DNA of 64,000 nt from Escallonia rubra (GCA_033065855.1 JAVXUO010002399.1:124001-188000), one strand, 5' to 3'; positions 1 to 10,699 are shown, counted from the first letter of the stretch. The notes: generated from the sequence alone by a model not told the origin. Numbers and translations: made by a program.

Positions 1-941
1 AAGAGAAAGAGAAGAGAAAATTAGGTTTAGGGTTTTGAGATGGACGCGGGTCGGTTTGGGTCGGGTTCGGGTGGGTCGGGTTCGGTTGGTCCTGTCACGA
101 CAGAGAGAGGGAAAGGAGGCGCGGGTCACGGGTCGGATCGGTCCGGGCGCGCGGGTCAGCTGGTTCGCGGGTAGGGTTTGGTCAGTTTTCTTTTTGAAAT
201 TCAAATTTGAATTCGAATAAAATAATAATAAAATAATAATAATAATAAATTTTTTTTTTTTTTTTTTGGGCAGCCCTAAAGAGGGAGCCCCCAAGAAGAT
301 TTTCACAATTTGTAAGATGAGAGTGAGAGAAATGGGATGGGAGAAGATGAAGCATTTTTCATAAGAGAGAAGTTGTTTATGAAGTGGGGAAAGGGTGATG
401 GGGTGTTGGATGGTGAGGGAGGAGAGGAAAATGTGAGAGGGAGAGTGATGAGAGCATGAATGTGGGGAGCATGTGGGGAGATGAAAAACTTGAAAAATTT
501 TCTAAGTGTTGAAATTTTTTTTTTTGAGTTCGGGCAAGGATGCTAAGGGGAGGCCGTCGAGGGTGGTCATTGATCACCGGTTGCGAAAAAAATGAAATTT
601 TTTCTAAGTGTTGGAAAAGTGAATGCTGGATGATGATGCGACCGTAGTAGCGCGGCTCGAGCCACCCCGCGCACCACGTACCAAGTCATTGCAATGTGAG
701 ACCGAAGGGATTGGAAAGGGGTGAAGCCCCCAAGGGAGTGGGTGATGGCAAGAAGGGTGATATCAATAGACTTGTGCAAGATCAATGTAGCTTGAAAATT
801 TTTCTAAGTCTGGAAAATGTAACTTCATTGATAACGAAGGATAGGCAACATGCCTTGATACATGGGTATGGAAACTTGCAAAATGAACGAAAAAATTACA
901 AGTGTGGAAAATGCACTAAGGCATGCCTTTATGTCCCGCAC
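1..941 (-). other. Non-coding 3' part of the gypsy element, GC-rich start
   Basis: This stretch lies downstream of the gag stop codon on the minus strand and shows no protease, reverse transcriptase or integrase. Positions 40-170 are rich in GGGTCG/GGGTTCG runs, followed by an AT-rich stretch and a T run near 250. The remainder is purine-rich on the plus strand. It is probably the non-coding interior of the same retrotransposon, which would make this a gag-only element, but the other LTR is outside the window. Confidence 0.4.
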
Positions 942-2681
942 TTAGAGTTTGAGCTCTCCGGACGCAATCTTGTCAGCGAAGACAAACTTGAGGCCCCTGC
1001 ACCACTTGAGGCCATGGCCGACCTTCCGATGATAGGGGCAGTAGTTGTGATGGGCTAAGTCTTCCGGGGTAGGTTCATTGTCGACATTGGGCAGGGTTAT
1101 GGCATTGTCGTCGATCCATGTCTCTAGGAGATCTCTAACAGTCTTCAAGTCACACGGGTATTCCGGGGCAGGCATCGGCTGCCCTCTCTTGTCAGGACGC
1201 CCGTCCCTTCCTTGGGACTGACGCTTGCGGTTGTTGTCGTCGTTGCTAGCTGCTTCCGTCGTCGTGGCCAAGGCAATATGAGGTTGGGGCTTTGGAGTCT
1301 TTGACGGACCGACCGAGTCATAGGTGCGTCGTGCAGCTTCCTTGAGATGTCCCCAAGACCGAAGCTGGAGGTTTTCAAGGTAGACTCTGTAGGTGTCCTT
1401 CATGTTCTTGATGCAAATGGGCACAATGGTTTCATCCTTGCTGAAGTCAGTGCACTCCAAGCACTTGTGATGAAATCGCGTAACATAGGTGTTGAGGTCT
1501 TCCCCGGGATTCTGGCGGATCCCGGCAATGTCAACGATGGTCACACGTTCCGTCTCATAGTGAAACTTGTCAAGGAAGAGCTGGACCATGTCGGACCATG
1601 AGTGGATAGTACTGTCAGGAATCTGATGATACCAAGAGTAGGCGAGGCCAGTCAGGGACTTGTGAAATTCCCGAAGCTTCAAAGTGTCGTCTTCCCCGTA
1701 GTGCTCGAGGGAGCCAGCAAAACGGGTGAGATGCTCGCGGGCGTTGCCTTCTTTGCCGTTGAACAATGTGAAGGATGGTTGCTTGTACTTGACGGGGTAA
1801 GGCTTAGTAGCGAGGCTGCCAAAGTAGGGAGCATGACCTGACAGCTTAGAGGCGGAGTGGGGTGAGGATGACTGCTTGAGACGGTGAAGGAGGGCGTCTA
1901 AGTCATGCTTGGTGACGTACGACGCATGTGAAGGCTTGTGCCCTGTCGTGATGATCCGAGCACCAGAGCCCCCAGACAGTACAACCTGAGGCATTGAGGG
2001 GATGACGATGGTAGAGAGGGGTTGGTGATGGTGAGCAACTTGTTGGGGCATGTTTTGCATATGGGTAGTGTCAGCTGCTGGAGGCCGGTCGTCAGGAAAG
2101 GTTGACTGGAGTAAGCCGGGGGAATGACTTGTGTTTACGTTTCGGCTAGTTATGTTCGGGTTAGGCTCCATCTCAATCGATTTGTGAGTCTCCGAAGTGC
2201 TTCGAGCAAGGGCAATGCGTGGCGCCGGGGGCTGAGGTGCCGCGAGTCCTACTGTCGAGGGCCCGGAGGACCAAGGCAGCGGTGGTCGCGACACTGGGAC
2301 CTGAGCAGTGTCCAAAACTAGCCCAGGCCTTGAAGGTTGGATATGAGCAGGAGGGGCCAAACCTGGATCTTGGGATAACACGGGGTGAGTAATGGGCACA
2401 GGGTGCGGAGCTCTAAGGCTTTGGGCAATCGGTGATTGTGAAGTCAAGACTTGGATTGATTTTTGCATTTCCACCATGGCTGACATAAGAGTGGCTATAG
2501 TAGGCGAAAACTGCTGGATGGCCGCATTGACTGTAACTTGTATGTCAGGTGCGGTAGCTTGTGGCTGGTCTTGGAGACGCATAGCACTAGTCCCTTCTTG
2601 TTCGCCGAGGTGATCCTCCTCTTGTACGGTGTGGATAAGGCCCTGGCTGGCAGCCCTCGTAGCTTTTCGTTGTCTAGGCAT
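942..2681 (-). CDS. Ty3/gypsy retrotransposon Gag polyprotein
   Basis: The frame encodes about 579 aa of retrotransposon capsid protein, which packages element RNA. I start it at the ATG at 2681 (MPRQRKATRAA) because the upstream part of the open frame overlaps the primer-binding-site motif. The N-terminal half is low-complexity and rich in Pro, Ser and Gln. The C-terminal half holds a Retrotrans_gag domain (segments around FNGKEGNAREHLTRF, YSWYHQIP and FLDKFHYE). Near the C-terminus is a Cys-X2-His-X4-His-X4-Cys motif (CPYHRKVGHGLKWC) of the kind seen in plant Tat-lineage Gag proteins. The frame is uninterrupted but ends at a stop with no pol after it, so the element looks gag-only and non-autonomous. 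A decayed relative lies at 27055-27730 on the other strand. Confidence 0.88.
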   Translation of the reverse strand: MPRQRKATRAASQGLIHTVQEEDHLGEQEGTSAMRLQDQPQATAPDIQVTVNAAIQQFSPTIATLMSAMVEMQKSIQVLTSQSPIAQSLRAPHPVPITHPVLSQDPGLAPPAHIQPSRPGLVLDTAQVPVSRPPLPWSSGPSTVGLAAPQPPAPRIALARSTSETHKSIEMEPNPNITSRNVNTSHSPGLLQSTFPDDRPPAADTTHMQNMPQQVAHHHQPLSTIVIPSMPQVVLSGGSGARIITTGHKPSHASYVTKHDLDALLHRLKQSSSPHSASKLSGHAPYFGSLATKPYPVKYKQPSFTLFNGKEGNAREHLTRFAGSLEHYGEDDTLKLREFHKSLTGLAYSWYHQIPDSTIHSWSDMVQLFLDKFHYETERVTIVDIAGIRQNPGEDLNTYVTRFHHKCLECTDFSKDETIVPICIKNMKDTYRVYLENLQLRSWGHLKEAARRTYDSVGPSKTPKPQPHIALATTTEAASNDDNNRKRQSQGRDGRPDKRGQPMPAPEYPCDLKTVRDLLETWIDDNAITLPNVDNEPTPEDLAHHNYCPYHRKVGHGLKWCRGLKFVFADKIASGELKL

Positions 2682-2727
2682 GGAGACTGAGTGCAGAAGA
2701 TAGACAGACTGCAGTACGATGCTCACC

Positions 2728-2745
2728 TCCCCAGCGGAGTCGCCA
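2728..2745 (-). promoter_or_regulatory. Primer-binding-site motif of the gypsy element
   Basis: Read on the minus strand this is TGGCGACTCCGCTGGGGA, a motif commonly found just inside the 5' LTR of plant gypsy/Tat elements. It sits 47 bp upstream of the gag ATG, as expected. The LTR would end at 2749, where the minus strand reads ...GGCATCA. Confidence 0.6.
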
Positions 2746-3070
2746 AAATGATGCCAAGGAAATGGGTTCGAGCTTACGTGGAGGTGCCACAAAGGCTGCA
2801 GTCCGCGTCAGCTTCCAAGTATGTTGATGTGAGACACAGCAAGGGTGGAACAAGGGCAGAGACCAAGGGCTTCCCAGACAGAGCTTGAGGGTGGCAGTGC
2901 TGCGAGGGCGATAGCGCAGGATGAATATACGACGACAGTCACAGTCCGATGCTTAGGTCCAAAGTCAGGGTCCTGTATGTTTCTCTCTCTAGAATTCTAG
3001 AGTGAGAAAGTGAAAATGTTCTGAAAATGTCCAAATGTTCTCCCCCTTCCAAATGAATTCTCAAGACCTC

Positions 3071-3078
3071 TATTTATA
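3071..3078 (-). promoter_or_regulatory. TATA box of the gypsy LTR promoter
   Basis: The minus strand reads CTCTATAAATAGAGG here, a strong TATA consensus. It lies about 320 bp from the inner LTR edge, so transcription would start near 3040 and run toward gag. Confidence 0.6.
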
Positions 3079-3600
3079 GAGATTGAGATGATGATGTCAT
3101 AAACTGACACGTGGCGCTCCCCGGGAGTGACACGTCACCGGGGGGTCCACGGGTGCCGGTGCTCCACGGACTGTCGAATCGCATATTCATCCGGCCTGCC
3201 CCGCACAGCGTCGCTCTGTCTGTCTGGAAAGACTGGCTCCCACCGCATCGGTGTGGCCAGAGAACCCCCTTGATCTAGCCTCCAATCCAAGCCCTTGCGG
3301 AGTCCCACAGGCCTGGCAGCGGTGGGGAAGACCCGACGCCCAACTGCCAGGTGAACTAGGCGCGATGCCCTCCGAAGACCTGCTCCCGTCTCGAAGTGAC
3401 CCGGGGGTCATAGTCCCTAGGGGTGCCGACGCAAGCCCCCAGTGCCGGAGCACGTAGGCCAGTCACGCAGGCACCCTGACGGAGATAGTGTCCCGGAGGA
3501 GTCGTCTATTCCGCAGGCCAAGGTAGCATCCCGGAGGAGCCGTCTACCCGGCCGGCCAAGGTAGCATCCCGGAGGAGCCGTCTACCTGGCGGAAGGGGAG

Positions 3601-3990
3601 TTGAAGAGCTCCCTGGCAGAGATAGTGTCCCGGAGGAGTCGCCTATCCCCGCGGGTGAGTCCTTATGCCGGAGCACTCGGAGCATGTCAAGGTAGCATCC
3701 CGGAGGAGCCGTCTACCCGACTGGCCGAGGTAGCATCCCGGAGGAGCCGTCTACCTGGCGGAAGGGGAGTTGAAGAGCTCCCTGGCAGAGATAGTGTCCC
3801 GGAGGAGTCGCCTATCCCCGCGGGTGAGTCCTTATGCCGGAGCACTCGGAGCATGTCAAGGTAGCATCCCGGAGGAGCCGTCTACCCGACTGGCCGAGGT
3901 AGCATCCCGGAGGAGCCGTCTACCTGGCGGAAGGGGAGTTGAAGAGCTCCCTGGCAGAGATAGTGTCCCGGAGGAGTCGCCTATCCCCGC
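3601..3990. repeat. 169-bp tandem repeat, 2.3 copies
   Basis: Units start at 3601, 3770 and 3939 and are nearly identical. Each contains shorter, partly repeated modules with the core GGAGGAGCCGTCTACC, which also occur singly from about 3490. The array sits in the U3 part of the probable LTR and is too regular to be coding. Confidence 0.85.
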
Positions 3991-4451
3991 GAATGATGTA
4001 CACTCCGGAGAGTGGGTTGAAGCATGTTCCATGACCAAGGCAAGGTGCGCATGGTGTGATGAATGAGTGTGGTGCCTGGGGGCATGATGACATGATTGTG
4101 GCGCATGGGCGCGATGAAGTGAGCAAGGTGCCGGGAGCACGTCTATGTCAATGGCGCGGCGCATGGGCGCGATGGAGTGCGTAAGGTGCCGAGGGCATGT
4201 TTGTGTCAATGGTGGCGCATGGGTGCGACAGAGTGCGTAAGGTGCCGGGGGCACGTTGGTGTCAATGGTGGCGCATGGGCGCGACAAAGTGCTTATGGTG
4301 CCGGGGGCACGGTAGTGTGACAGAGAGCCTGGGGGCACGGCTGTATCAGCGGCGCGGCGCTCGGGCGCGGCGAAGTGTTGGAGTGTGACGCCCGGACGTC
4401 GGTGACGGGGGTCACGGAGACGACGTCCGGGCGACGGATGATGAGCATCGT

Positions 4452-4650
4452 GGAGTTATGTCTGGGCGACGGGGTCGCGGAGTTGTGTCCGGGCGACGGG
4501 GGTCGCGGAGTTGTGTCCGGGCGACGGGGTCGCGGAGTTGTGTCCGGGCGACGGGGTCGCAGAGTTGTGTCCGGGCGACGGGGGTCGCGGAGTTGTGTCC
4601 GGGCGACGGGGGTCGCGGAGTTGTGTCCGGGCGACGGGGGTCGCGGAGTT
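4452..4650. repeat. 27/28-bp tandem repeat, about 7 copies
   Basis: The core GTTGTGTCCGGGCGACGGGG recurs at 4482, 4510, 4537, 4564, 4592 and 4620, with a divergent first copy at 4455. Spacing alternates between 27 and 28 bp because the G run varies by one. It creates long open frames on both strands that are artefacts. Confidence 0.85.
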
Positions 4651-4679
4651 GATGGACGACGGACGACGAACGTCGTGAA

Positions 4680-4868
4680 GTTGATGTACGAACGAACGTC
4701 GGGAGGTTGATGTACGAACGTCTGTAGGTGATGCACGACGGACGTCGCGAGGTTGATGTACGAACGTCTGTAGGGTGATCCACGACGGACGTCGCGAGGT
4801 TGATGTACGAACGTCCGTAAGGTGATGCACGGCGGACGTCGCGAGGTTGATGTACGAACGTCCGTAAG
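4680..4868. repeat. 46/47-bp tandem repeat, about 4 copies
   Basis: Units begin with GTTGATGTACGAACGT at 4706, 4752, 4799 and 4846, with a shortened first unit at 4680. It lies directly beside the 27/28-bp array in the same probable U3 region. Confidence 0.8.
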
Positions 4869-4927
4869 CATCGCAGAGGTGCAAAGACTCGGGAAAAACA
4901 AGTGCGCGCAGGAGGGAAGGCCATAGG

Positions 4928-5082
4928 CCAAACATTGGGGGAGGCCGAGGCCGACCCCAAGGGGGAGGCCGAGGCCGACCCCAAGGGGGAGGCCGAGGCC
5001 GACCCCAAGGGGAAGGCCAAGGCCGAGGCCGACCCCAAGGGGAAGGCCAAGGCCGAGGCCGACCCCAAGGGGGGAGGCCAAG
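4928..5082. repeat. GAGGCCGAGGCCGACCCCAA short tandem array
   Basis: A roughly 23-30 bp unit is repeated about five times, producing artefactual Lys/Ala/Glu/Asp-Pro repeat frames. It is the outermost of the four arrays in the probable LTR. Confidence 0.8.
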
Positions 5083-5353
5083 GCCAACCTCCTTGGGCAA
5101 GTTCCATGGCGCATCGACGGACGACGTGCGAAGTGCGACGGTCGAAGCGTGATGCGGCGTCGCACGATGATGAGTTTCTTGGCGACGAAGTCGCGTAATG
5201 AAAGTGAGAAGTGCACGTGACTTGAGCTTGCATGCTTTGACCGGTTGTGAGCGTTGAAAAAGTCTGTTGCTTGTGCGGACGTGTCATGCAAAATGGGACC
5301 ACAGTGGGCCTTTGGGTACGACCAGAATAGGTTGGGAACACACCGTAAAGAAG

Positions 5354-7246
5354 CTACCAAGTCTTGGGATCCATACCATAGCGATTAGAGATGGAATCAA
5401 ACTCTCTAAAATCTCCATTAGGCCCAATAAATTCAGCATACTCTAGATTGACCTTGTTGCGGTCCTCCAAGTTTGGAAAGTACTTCCGAAGACATTTCAT
5501 TCTCTCCTTGTTGATCTCATTGTCCTTGTGTGGAGGAACTCGAGAAGGATCCTCATCAAGCCACTCACGGGTATAGTACCTTATGAAAGAAAGTAATGAA
5601 CATTGAACACATTTAGATACATAACTATAAGTAAGGGGCTACATTAGTAGAAGACTAGAAGCCAAAAAAATTAACTCAAATGTTAACGTATGATGATATT
5701 ACCTTGGGTTTAGAGAATGTGCCAAGCAGTGAAGTGGAGTATTATTCTTGTTCCAACGATCTACAAGAATATTTTGCGCCACATTAAAGAAGGTGGACTC
5801 CTCGTCGGGTTTTTTCACTTCATGCTCGTATATGGCCTTCTTAACTTTTTCAATCATCGAATCCCACATGTCATATACTAGGTGAAGACAAGGCCTATCG
5901 CTATCACAAATCCTGAGCATGTCATACATAGGAGTAGTGAAAGCAAGTATGTAATCAATGGAATCCCACCATTCATCATCCAACACCTTCTCCTTAACAA
6001 ACCTAGCCTTTGCTACATCATCATCCCGATAAAGATTCCAACGATTACTAATTACCATGGCTTGAAGACCACCCTTAATGAGCTTAATCCTCCTAAGCAT
6101 CACAATAGCAGAAGCAAATCGAGTTTCGGCCACAGAAAGCAACTTCAAATTCACAAACTCATTAAACATTGCCAATCTCATTGCGTGATTCATGATGAAA
6201 TTCTTAACTTGCCAAACATCCCCAATAACATCACTAATCCAAGCACATTCCATATAAGTAATATCATTATTGTCTGCACATATGTTCCTCAATGCTAAGT
6301 TAAGAGTATGAACGACACATGGTGTCCAAACAATGCTTGGAAATTGTTGCTCAAGAAGTTGCCCAGCAGCCTTACAAACAGGAGCATTGTCCGTGACAAC
6401 TTGGACCACCTTCTCATGCCCAACCTCCACAATCACGTCCTTCAACAACCCGGCAATAAAATGTTTGACCTTATAATCACCCGAACAATCTATTGCTCTA
6501 AAAAACATAGGAGCACCATCAGAGACAGCCATGATATTAATGAGTGGCCTCATTTGCGAGTCACTCCACCCATCACTAACAATACTTATACCCTTCTCAG
6601 CCCACATGGCTCGAATTGGTGCTAACAATCTAGCAACATTCCTTTTTTCCTTTTGCAAAAGAGTGGTCATCAACTTATTATAAACCGGTGGAACATAACC
6701 TCCAAGCTTATGATTAGCGGCAAAAGTATATGAGTTTTGATAGTGTGGGTTCCTCGCTAAGTTGAATGGCACACCCCCCGTATAGAACATCCTAGAAATT
6801 TCATGATCTAATTGTTTACGCTCCTCATTCTTAAAAGCCTCTTCAAGTTTATTTGTCCCCTTTCTTTTTTTTACATTCTGTTCCATGTATATTGAAGATG
6901 CACCAACATTAGAACCGGATCCACTACTAGGGGGTAAAGGTACCTGAAAATTAGAAGCATTTTTTACTCTCTCTGCGGCTTCTTCCTCCAATCTTTTGAA
7001 CTCCAATATGTCCTTCTTTGTCACTTTCGAGCAAGGTTTGATCCCAGCACCGCTTATAGCTAGCAAATGTGCCCTCACCCTTGTATACGACCCTTTCTTC
7101 TGCACTCTGCAAAAAGTGCACTCCCAAGGCAAGTTTCCTCCCCCTTGTGCAGACTTTCCCGTCCTTACTACGAATTTCCACAACGATTTTAAAGGGTCGT
7201 TCATAGTTGCCGTCGATCCACTTACACCACTACTAGATTCATCCAT
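5354..7246 (-). pseudogene. hAT transposase (BED zinc finger, DUF659), C-terminally truncated
   Basis: Exon 1 is 7246-5703 and exon 2 is 5579-5354, with a 123-bp GT-AG intron (5702-5580). Joining them restores the family sequence LNPRYYTREWLDED. I start at the ATG at 7246 (MDESSSGV). The N-terminus has a BED-type finger (WECTFC, then GSYTRVRAHLL). A DUF659 RNase H-like core follows, with the expected Asp residues in VSDGWSD and VVTDNAP. Exon 2 carries the segment before the hAT dimerisation domain (RMKCLRKYFPN, then MDPKTW). A TAG stop at 5354 occurs where the family usually has Trp, and the dimerisation domain is missing. Gypsy LTR sequence follows within tens of bases, so the 3' end was probably cut by that insertion. 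It is unlikely to encode active transposase. Confidence 0.88.
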
Positions 7247-7298
7247 TTCTGAAATTAAGTAATAGACTAATAATAAATATATACTAACACATTGCATT

Positions 7299-7498
7299 CT
7301 GAAATTAAGTTGACAAAATAACTACTGAAATTAAGTGGAAATTACGTTGACAAAATAACTACTGAAATTAAGTTGACAAAATAACTATTGAAATTAAGTT
7401 GAAATTACGTTGACAAAATAACTACTGAAATTAAGTTGACAAAATAACTATTGAAAATAAGTTGACAAAATAACTACTGAAATTAAGTTGACAAAATT
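7299..7498. repeat. 26-bp tandem repeat upstream of the hAT transposase
   Basis: About seven copies of a unit with core GAAATTAAGTTGACAAAATA. Some units carry an extra GAAATTACG insertion. The array lies in the 5' leader of the hAT gene, where subterminal repeats are expected, and may be a transposase-binding array. Confidence 0.7.
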
Positions 7499-7499
7499 A

Positions 7500-7770
7500 A
7501 GCAATACTGTCCAGTGTCCACATAAAAAAAGATTTTCGGTAGAACCGTAGAAGTAATTGCCATTTTCGGCAGAATTAAACAGTCTCGAGTCTCTTGACTC
7601 TTGACTTCAACGACGGAGGAGAAATAAAAAGAGAGAGAGAGGCAGACATGCAGTCCACATGACTTCGAAGATAAGGTACCTGTGAGTCAGCGACGGCGGC
7701 GAGGACCTCTGGCGACGATTCAGTGACTTCCGGCGATAGCGATGGCGAGTCGCAGCAGCTGCTACAAGCA
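7500..7770. other. hAT-associated GC-rich leader, related to 18397-18500
   Basis: The segment from about 7680 (GTGAGTCAGCGACGGCGGCG and on) resembles 18401-18500: both are built of GGCGACGA and GACCTCTGGCGA modules. It is probably the 5' leader or subterminal region of a hAT-family element. It also supplies the only available upstream ATG for the partial gene that follows. Confidence 0.4.
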
Positions 7771-9431
7771 GTGTCAGAAGTACCTCAGCCAAAAGAGAAG
7801 CGAAAAGTGATGTGGGAGTATCTAAATCCAAACACAACATTTTTATCGCTCATGAATGCAGAACCAGTTTGGCAGCCTAGTGTGGACTTCAGCGACAACA
7901 GCAATTCCTACAACGACCACAGCAGGGACAATAACAACAATAACTGGGGTGGTGATGGCCACGGAGATGACAACCATTTTGCAGCTCCTGAGCAAGTGAA
8001 TCTACCTGCAGAAGCTCCTTAAGGCTCAATATTTAATGACCTATGTATAAAGGTGCGTTTTCCAACAATCATTGTGTGTTCCATGTCTGCGGTTCATCCT
8101 AAAACATCTCCAATTTTATGGATCACATTTTAACCCCGTTCACGTCCTTCCTTGGACCATTTCCAAGGTGACTCTAAGCACGTCTCTTACCATATTAATG
8201 CTCTGGACAGGCCTAATGAGTGCAGCTTTAACCCGTGAGAACGTTCTGCGTCTTTTCTTCATTTTCATATTTGTTGGCGTTAGCCTATCCATAATATATG
8301 CAAATTAGACTTCAATCACTCTGATTAATTTGAAACAGAACCTGAAATCTTCGGACTCGAATTGTAGAACTGAAAATTATTCTTTTTATTCAATGACCTT
8401 CTCGTATTTGGGTTGGGATGTGGGGTGGGGTTAGGGGGGGTGGGGGGTGGGTGTGGTGAACAAGATGTGATCTTGAAGTCATCACAGTGCAACTTTACCA
8501 TTCAGAAGCCGTGACTGTTTTCCGATCCTTCCAACTAATTTTCTTCCTCTCAGGTGGTACAATATTATATCATGCTTTAACTACATGACAATGTTTGTTT
8601 AAAACTTCTTTCAGAGTTGGAGTGAAATGGAACACCTATAAGGGTCCGATTGGCAAATGGAATTGGAATTAGAATTTAGAATTACAATTCAATTCCAATT
8701 CCTATGGAATTGGAATTGCTTTGGAATTGAATAAAATTTGTAATTCCATTGATTGGTTAGCACAAATGATGGAATTGAATAAAATTTGTCGTCGTAATAT
8801 TTCTGCCCTTACTGTGCAAACCCTAGATATGTCACCATTGTCAGATTTGTCATTGAGAGGTTGAATAAAAAATAAGAGAGACGGAAGATCGGCGCTGCCA
8901 TGGTATTCTTGAATCAAAGAGAATAGAGAAGGTAGACAGAAGAGAGAAGGAAGAGGAGAACAGCAGGTCGAGTGTCGAGCGTCGAGCGTTGAGAGACGGG
9001 TTTGGACTTGGAATTGCAAATTTGAGGTTGGGCCTTAAGAATTGGACTGTGGGGCTTAAGGTATGTTTTTAATTTCATGGAATTAGGTATGAATTGTAAT
9101 TCCAATTCCAAATAAGTCGTCCAATCAGCAGAATTGTAATTCATAAGGTCCAATTCTGAAAATCTAATTCAATTCCAAGACTAATTCCGTGATCCAATCG
9201 GACCCTAAGAGTTATGAATGGCCTCTCTGCATAATAACGAAAATATAAGGAGCAAAGCGGGGTAGGAAATGAGTATTGCTGAGTATTGCTTTTGGACATT
9301 TTTAGCAGGATACTTGGGAAGAGCAAACATTCTGGACTGAAGGAATTCAGGATACAGGCTTATGGGAATGGGATGACATGGACTTGGCAGGCACATTGAA
9401 CTTGGAGGACCTTGATTTCTTTTCCATGTAA
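7723..9431 (+). CDS. Partial gene, acidic Trp-rich C-terminus; product not recognised
   Basis: Two joined exons are proposed: 7723-7995 and 9309-9431, with a GT-AG intron of 1313 bp containing a 564-bp MITE. The join is in phase 0 (CAA|GAT) and gives a continuous frame ending at TAA 9429-9431. The first exon holds basic PKEKRKVMWEYLNPN, then an Asn/Asp/Gly-rich segment. The last exon is 40 residues, acidic and aromatic (WEEQTFWTEG, GLWEWDDMDL, EDLDFFSM), resembling a transcription-factor activation tail, but I cannot name a family. The 5' end is doubtful: the ATG at 7723 lies in hAT-like leader, and similarity to a real exon may begin only after the possible acceptor AAGCAG at about 7771. No DNA-binding domain is visible. 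It may be the 3' part of a gene cut by the hAT element. Confidence 0.4.
8642..9205. mobile_element. PIF/Harbinger-like MITE, 564 bp, in the partial gene's intron
   Basis: Terminal inverted repeats start GGGTCCGATTGG at both ends and continue imperfectly into GGAATTAG-type sequence. The insertion is flanked by TAA at 8639-8641 and 9206-9208, matching the 3-bp TSD of PIF/Harbinger elements. The interior near both ends is dense in AATTGGAATT motifs. No transposase is present. Confidence 0.85.
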
Positions 9432-10690
9432 ACTGAGACGTCGTGCGGCTCAGTTGTGATTGTTCCTTTATCAATGATGGTAGCTAGAGCTAGGAATATA
9501 AAATTTATCTATGACCAAAATGCTAGTTAAAGTTGACCTTTTCACCCTTTTGGCTTTACCGAAAAGAAAGCTTCTTTGGTCTTGACTTTGTAATGGTGTT
9601 GTGCGGATATAGATTCCCGCGCGAAGAACTAAAGCAAGAGTCCTCAGCTAAGTATTTCTTCACGGGAATATAAGAAAACAAATCCGGTTGGCCATCTAAA
9701 CTCATTAGCTACTATTCTGTACGTTTTGTTGAATTTTCTCTGGTTGACTTTTTTGTGAAATTTTTTATTATAAACATTAATTTTATTTATCGTTCTTACC
9801 CGTAACTTGACTTGTCAAATAATACTTGCTTACTTAACTATTATTTTTTGGATTATATCTAGTATTTGCATGTCGGGAAATCTTTCGTTAGAATTTTCAA
9901 AAAGCTAAAGGAGAAATTTCAGTGGAACCAAAGGAGCACTCATGAGTAGAATTTGGACATCATGATTCATTAAGGAAAAATAAATTCAATACTGGTTTGA
10001 TTGACTTAACTACTTTAATTGGATCTTCCAAATTGTTTGAAATGAATTATTCTCCGAAGTCCCTCCTATTTAAAAAAATTTAACCATAAATCTGGAGTAC
10101 TCTTTTAGTAATGCGAGTGTATTACAATAAACTCAAACATGAGTGGCTCTTTTCTAATCCCTACTCAATTGCCAACTTTCTTTGAATGAATCCGGATTTT
10201 GAACGATTGTGGAAGGGCATACATGATCATAGAAGAATTGGAATCACTGATTGAAAATTGTTGGGACTTAAGCCCTACAACTAGTACAATAAGAAAATGA
10301 GAAAATACAAATACTGTCTCACATGAAAATATAAACACGGTTATGTAATGTGGTTCGGCCTCTTATAACGTCCATGGTGGAAAGACAAGGATGATGTTAC
10401 ACTATAAAGTGGAGAGGTCACCTAGTCACTGAGATCCAGTTCCCAAATATACCAAAGTTATCTCGTTATTTTTCCTCTCAGTAAATAAAAACACTGTGGT
10501 TTTTCTCACACTAGTGATATAACAAAAGCATTTGACACTCTAACATTTGAACTACAAAACTTTAAATGATTTCCACTCTCTTTAGCTCTATGTGTCTAAG
10601 TGACACTACATCACTACCTTTACCTCTTAATGGCTAAAATGGTTAGTTCTAACTCTGCGGAATCCTTTTGCATATGCTTCTTTATGATGC
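9432..10690. other. Intergenic, no gene seen
   Basis: AT-rich sequence after the partial gene's stop codon. The first part may be its 3' UTR. Positions 10260-10470 have the look of degraded LTR sequence (GGTTCGGCCTCTTATAACG), but no boundaries can be set. Confidence 0.4.
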
Positions 10691-10699
10691 AAGCAGGAG

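Larger units (their letters stand above)
2749..5340 (-). mobile_element. Probable 5' LTR of the gypsy element, about 2.6 kb
   Basis: The segment lies between the primer-binding motif and the hAT remnant. It contains a TATA box (3071-3078, minus) and four unrelated tandem arrays upstream of it in the U3 direction. The inner edge (2749, minus strand ending in CA) is supported by the adjacent primer site. The outer edge is inferred from where hAT transposase similarity ends, about 5300-5350; a minus-strand TGTGTTCCC near 5338 is a candidate start. No second LTR is in the window, so the length is an estimate. Confidence 0.5.

Noticed and set aside
20..40. Telomere-like TTTAGGG
   Set aside because: A single unit only; not an interstitial telomere array.
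1145..2888. Several open frames antisense to, or in other registers of, the gag frame
   Set aside because: They are shadows of the Gag coding region; none has its own domain or start context.
3601..4870. Possible CRISPR-like array
   Set aside because: The repeats are directly adjacent without unique spacers, and the sequence is a plant retrotransposon LTR.
3187..5360. Long frames on both strands (up to 355 codons)
   Set aside because: Low-complexity translations of the LTR tandem arrays, rich in Arg, Pro and Gly, open in several frames at once.
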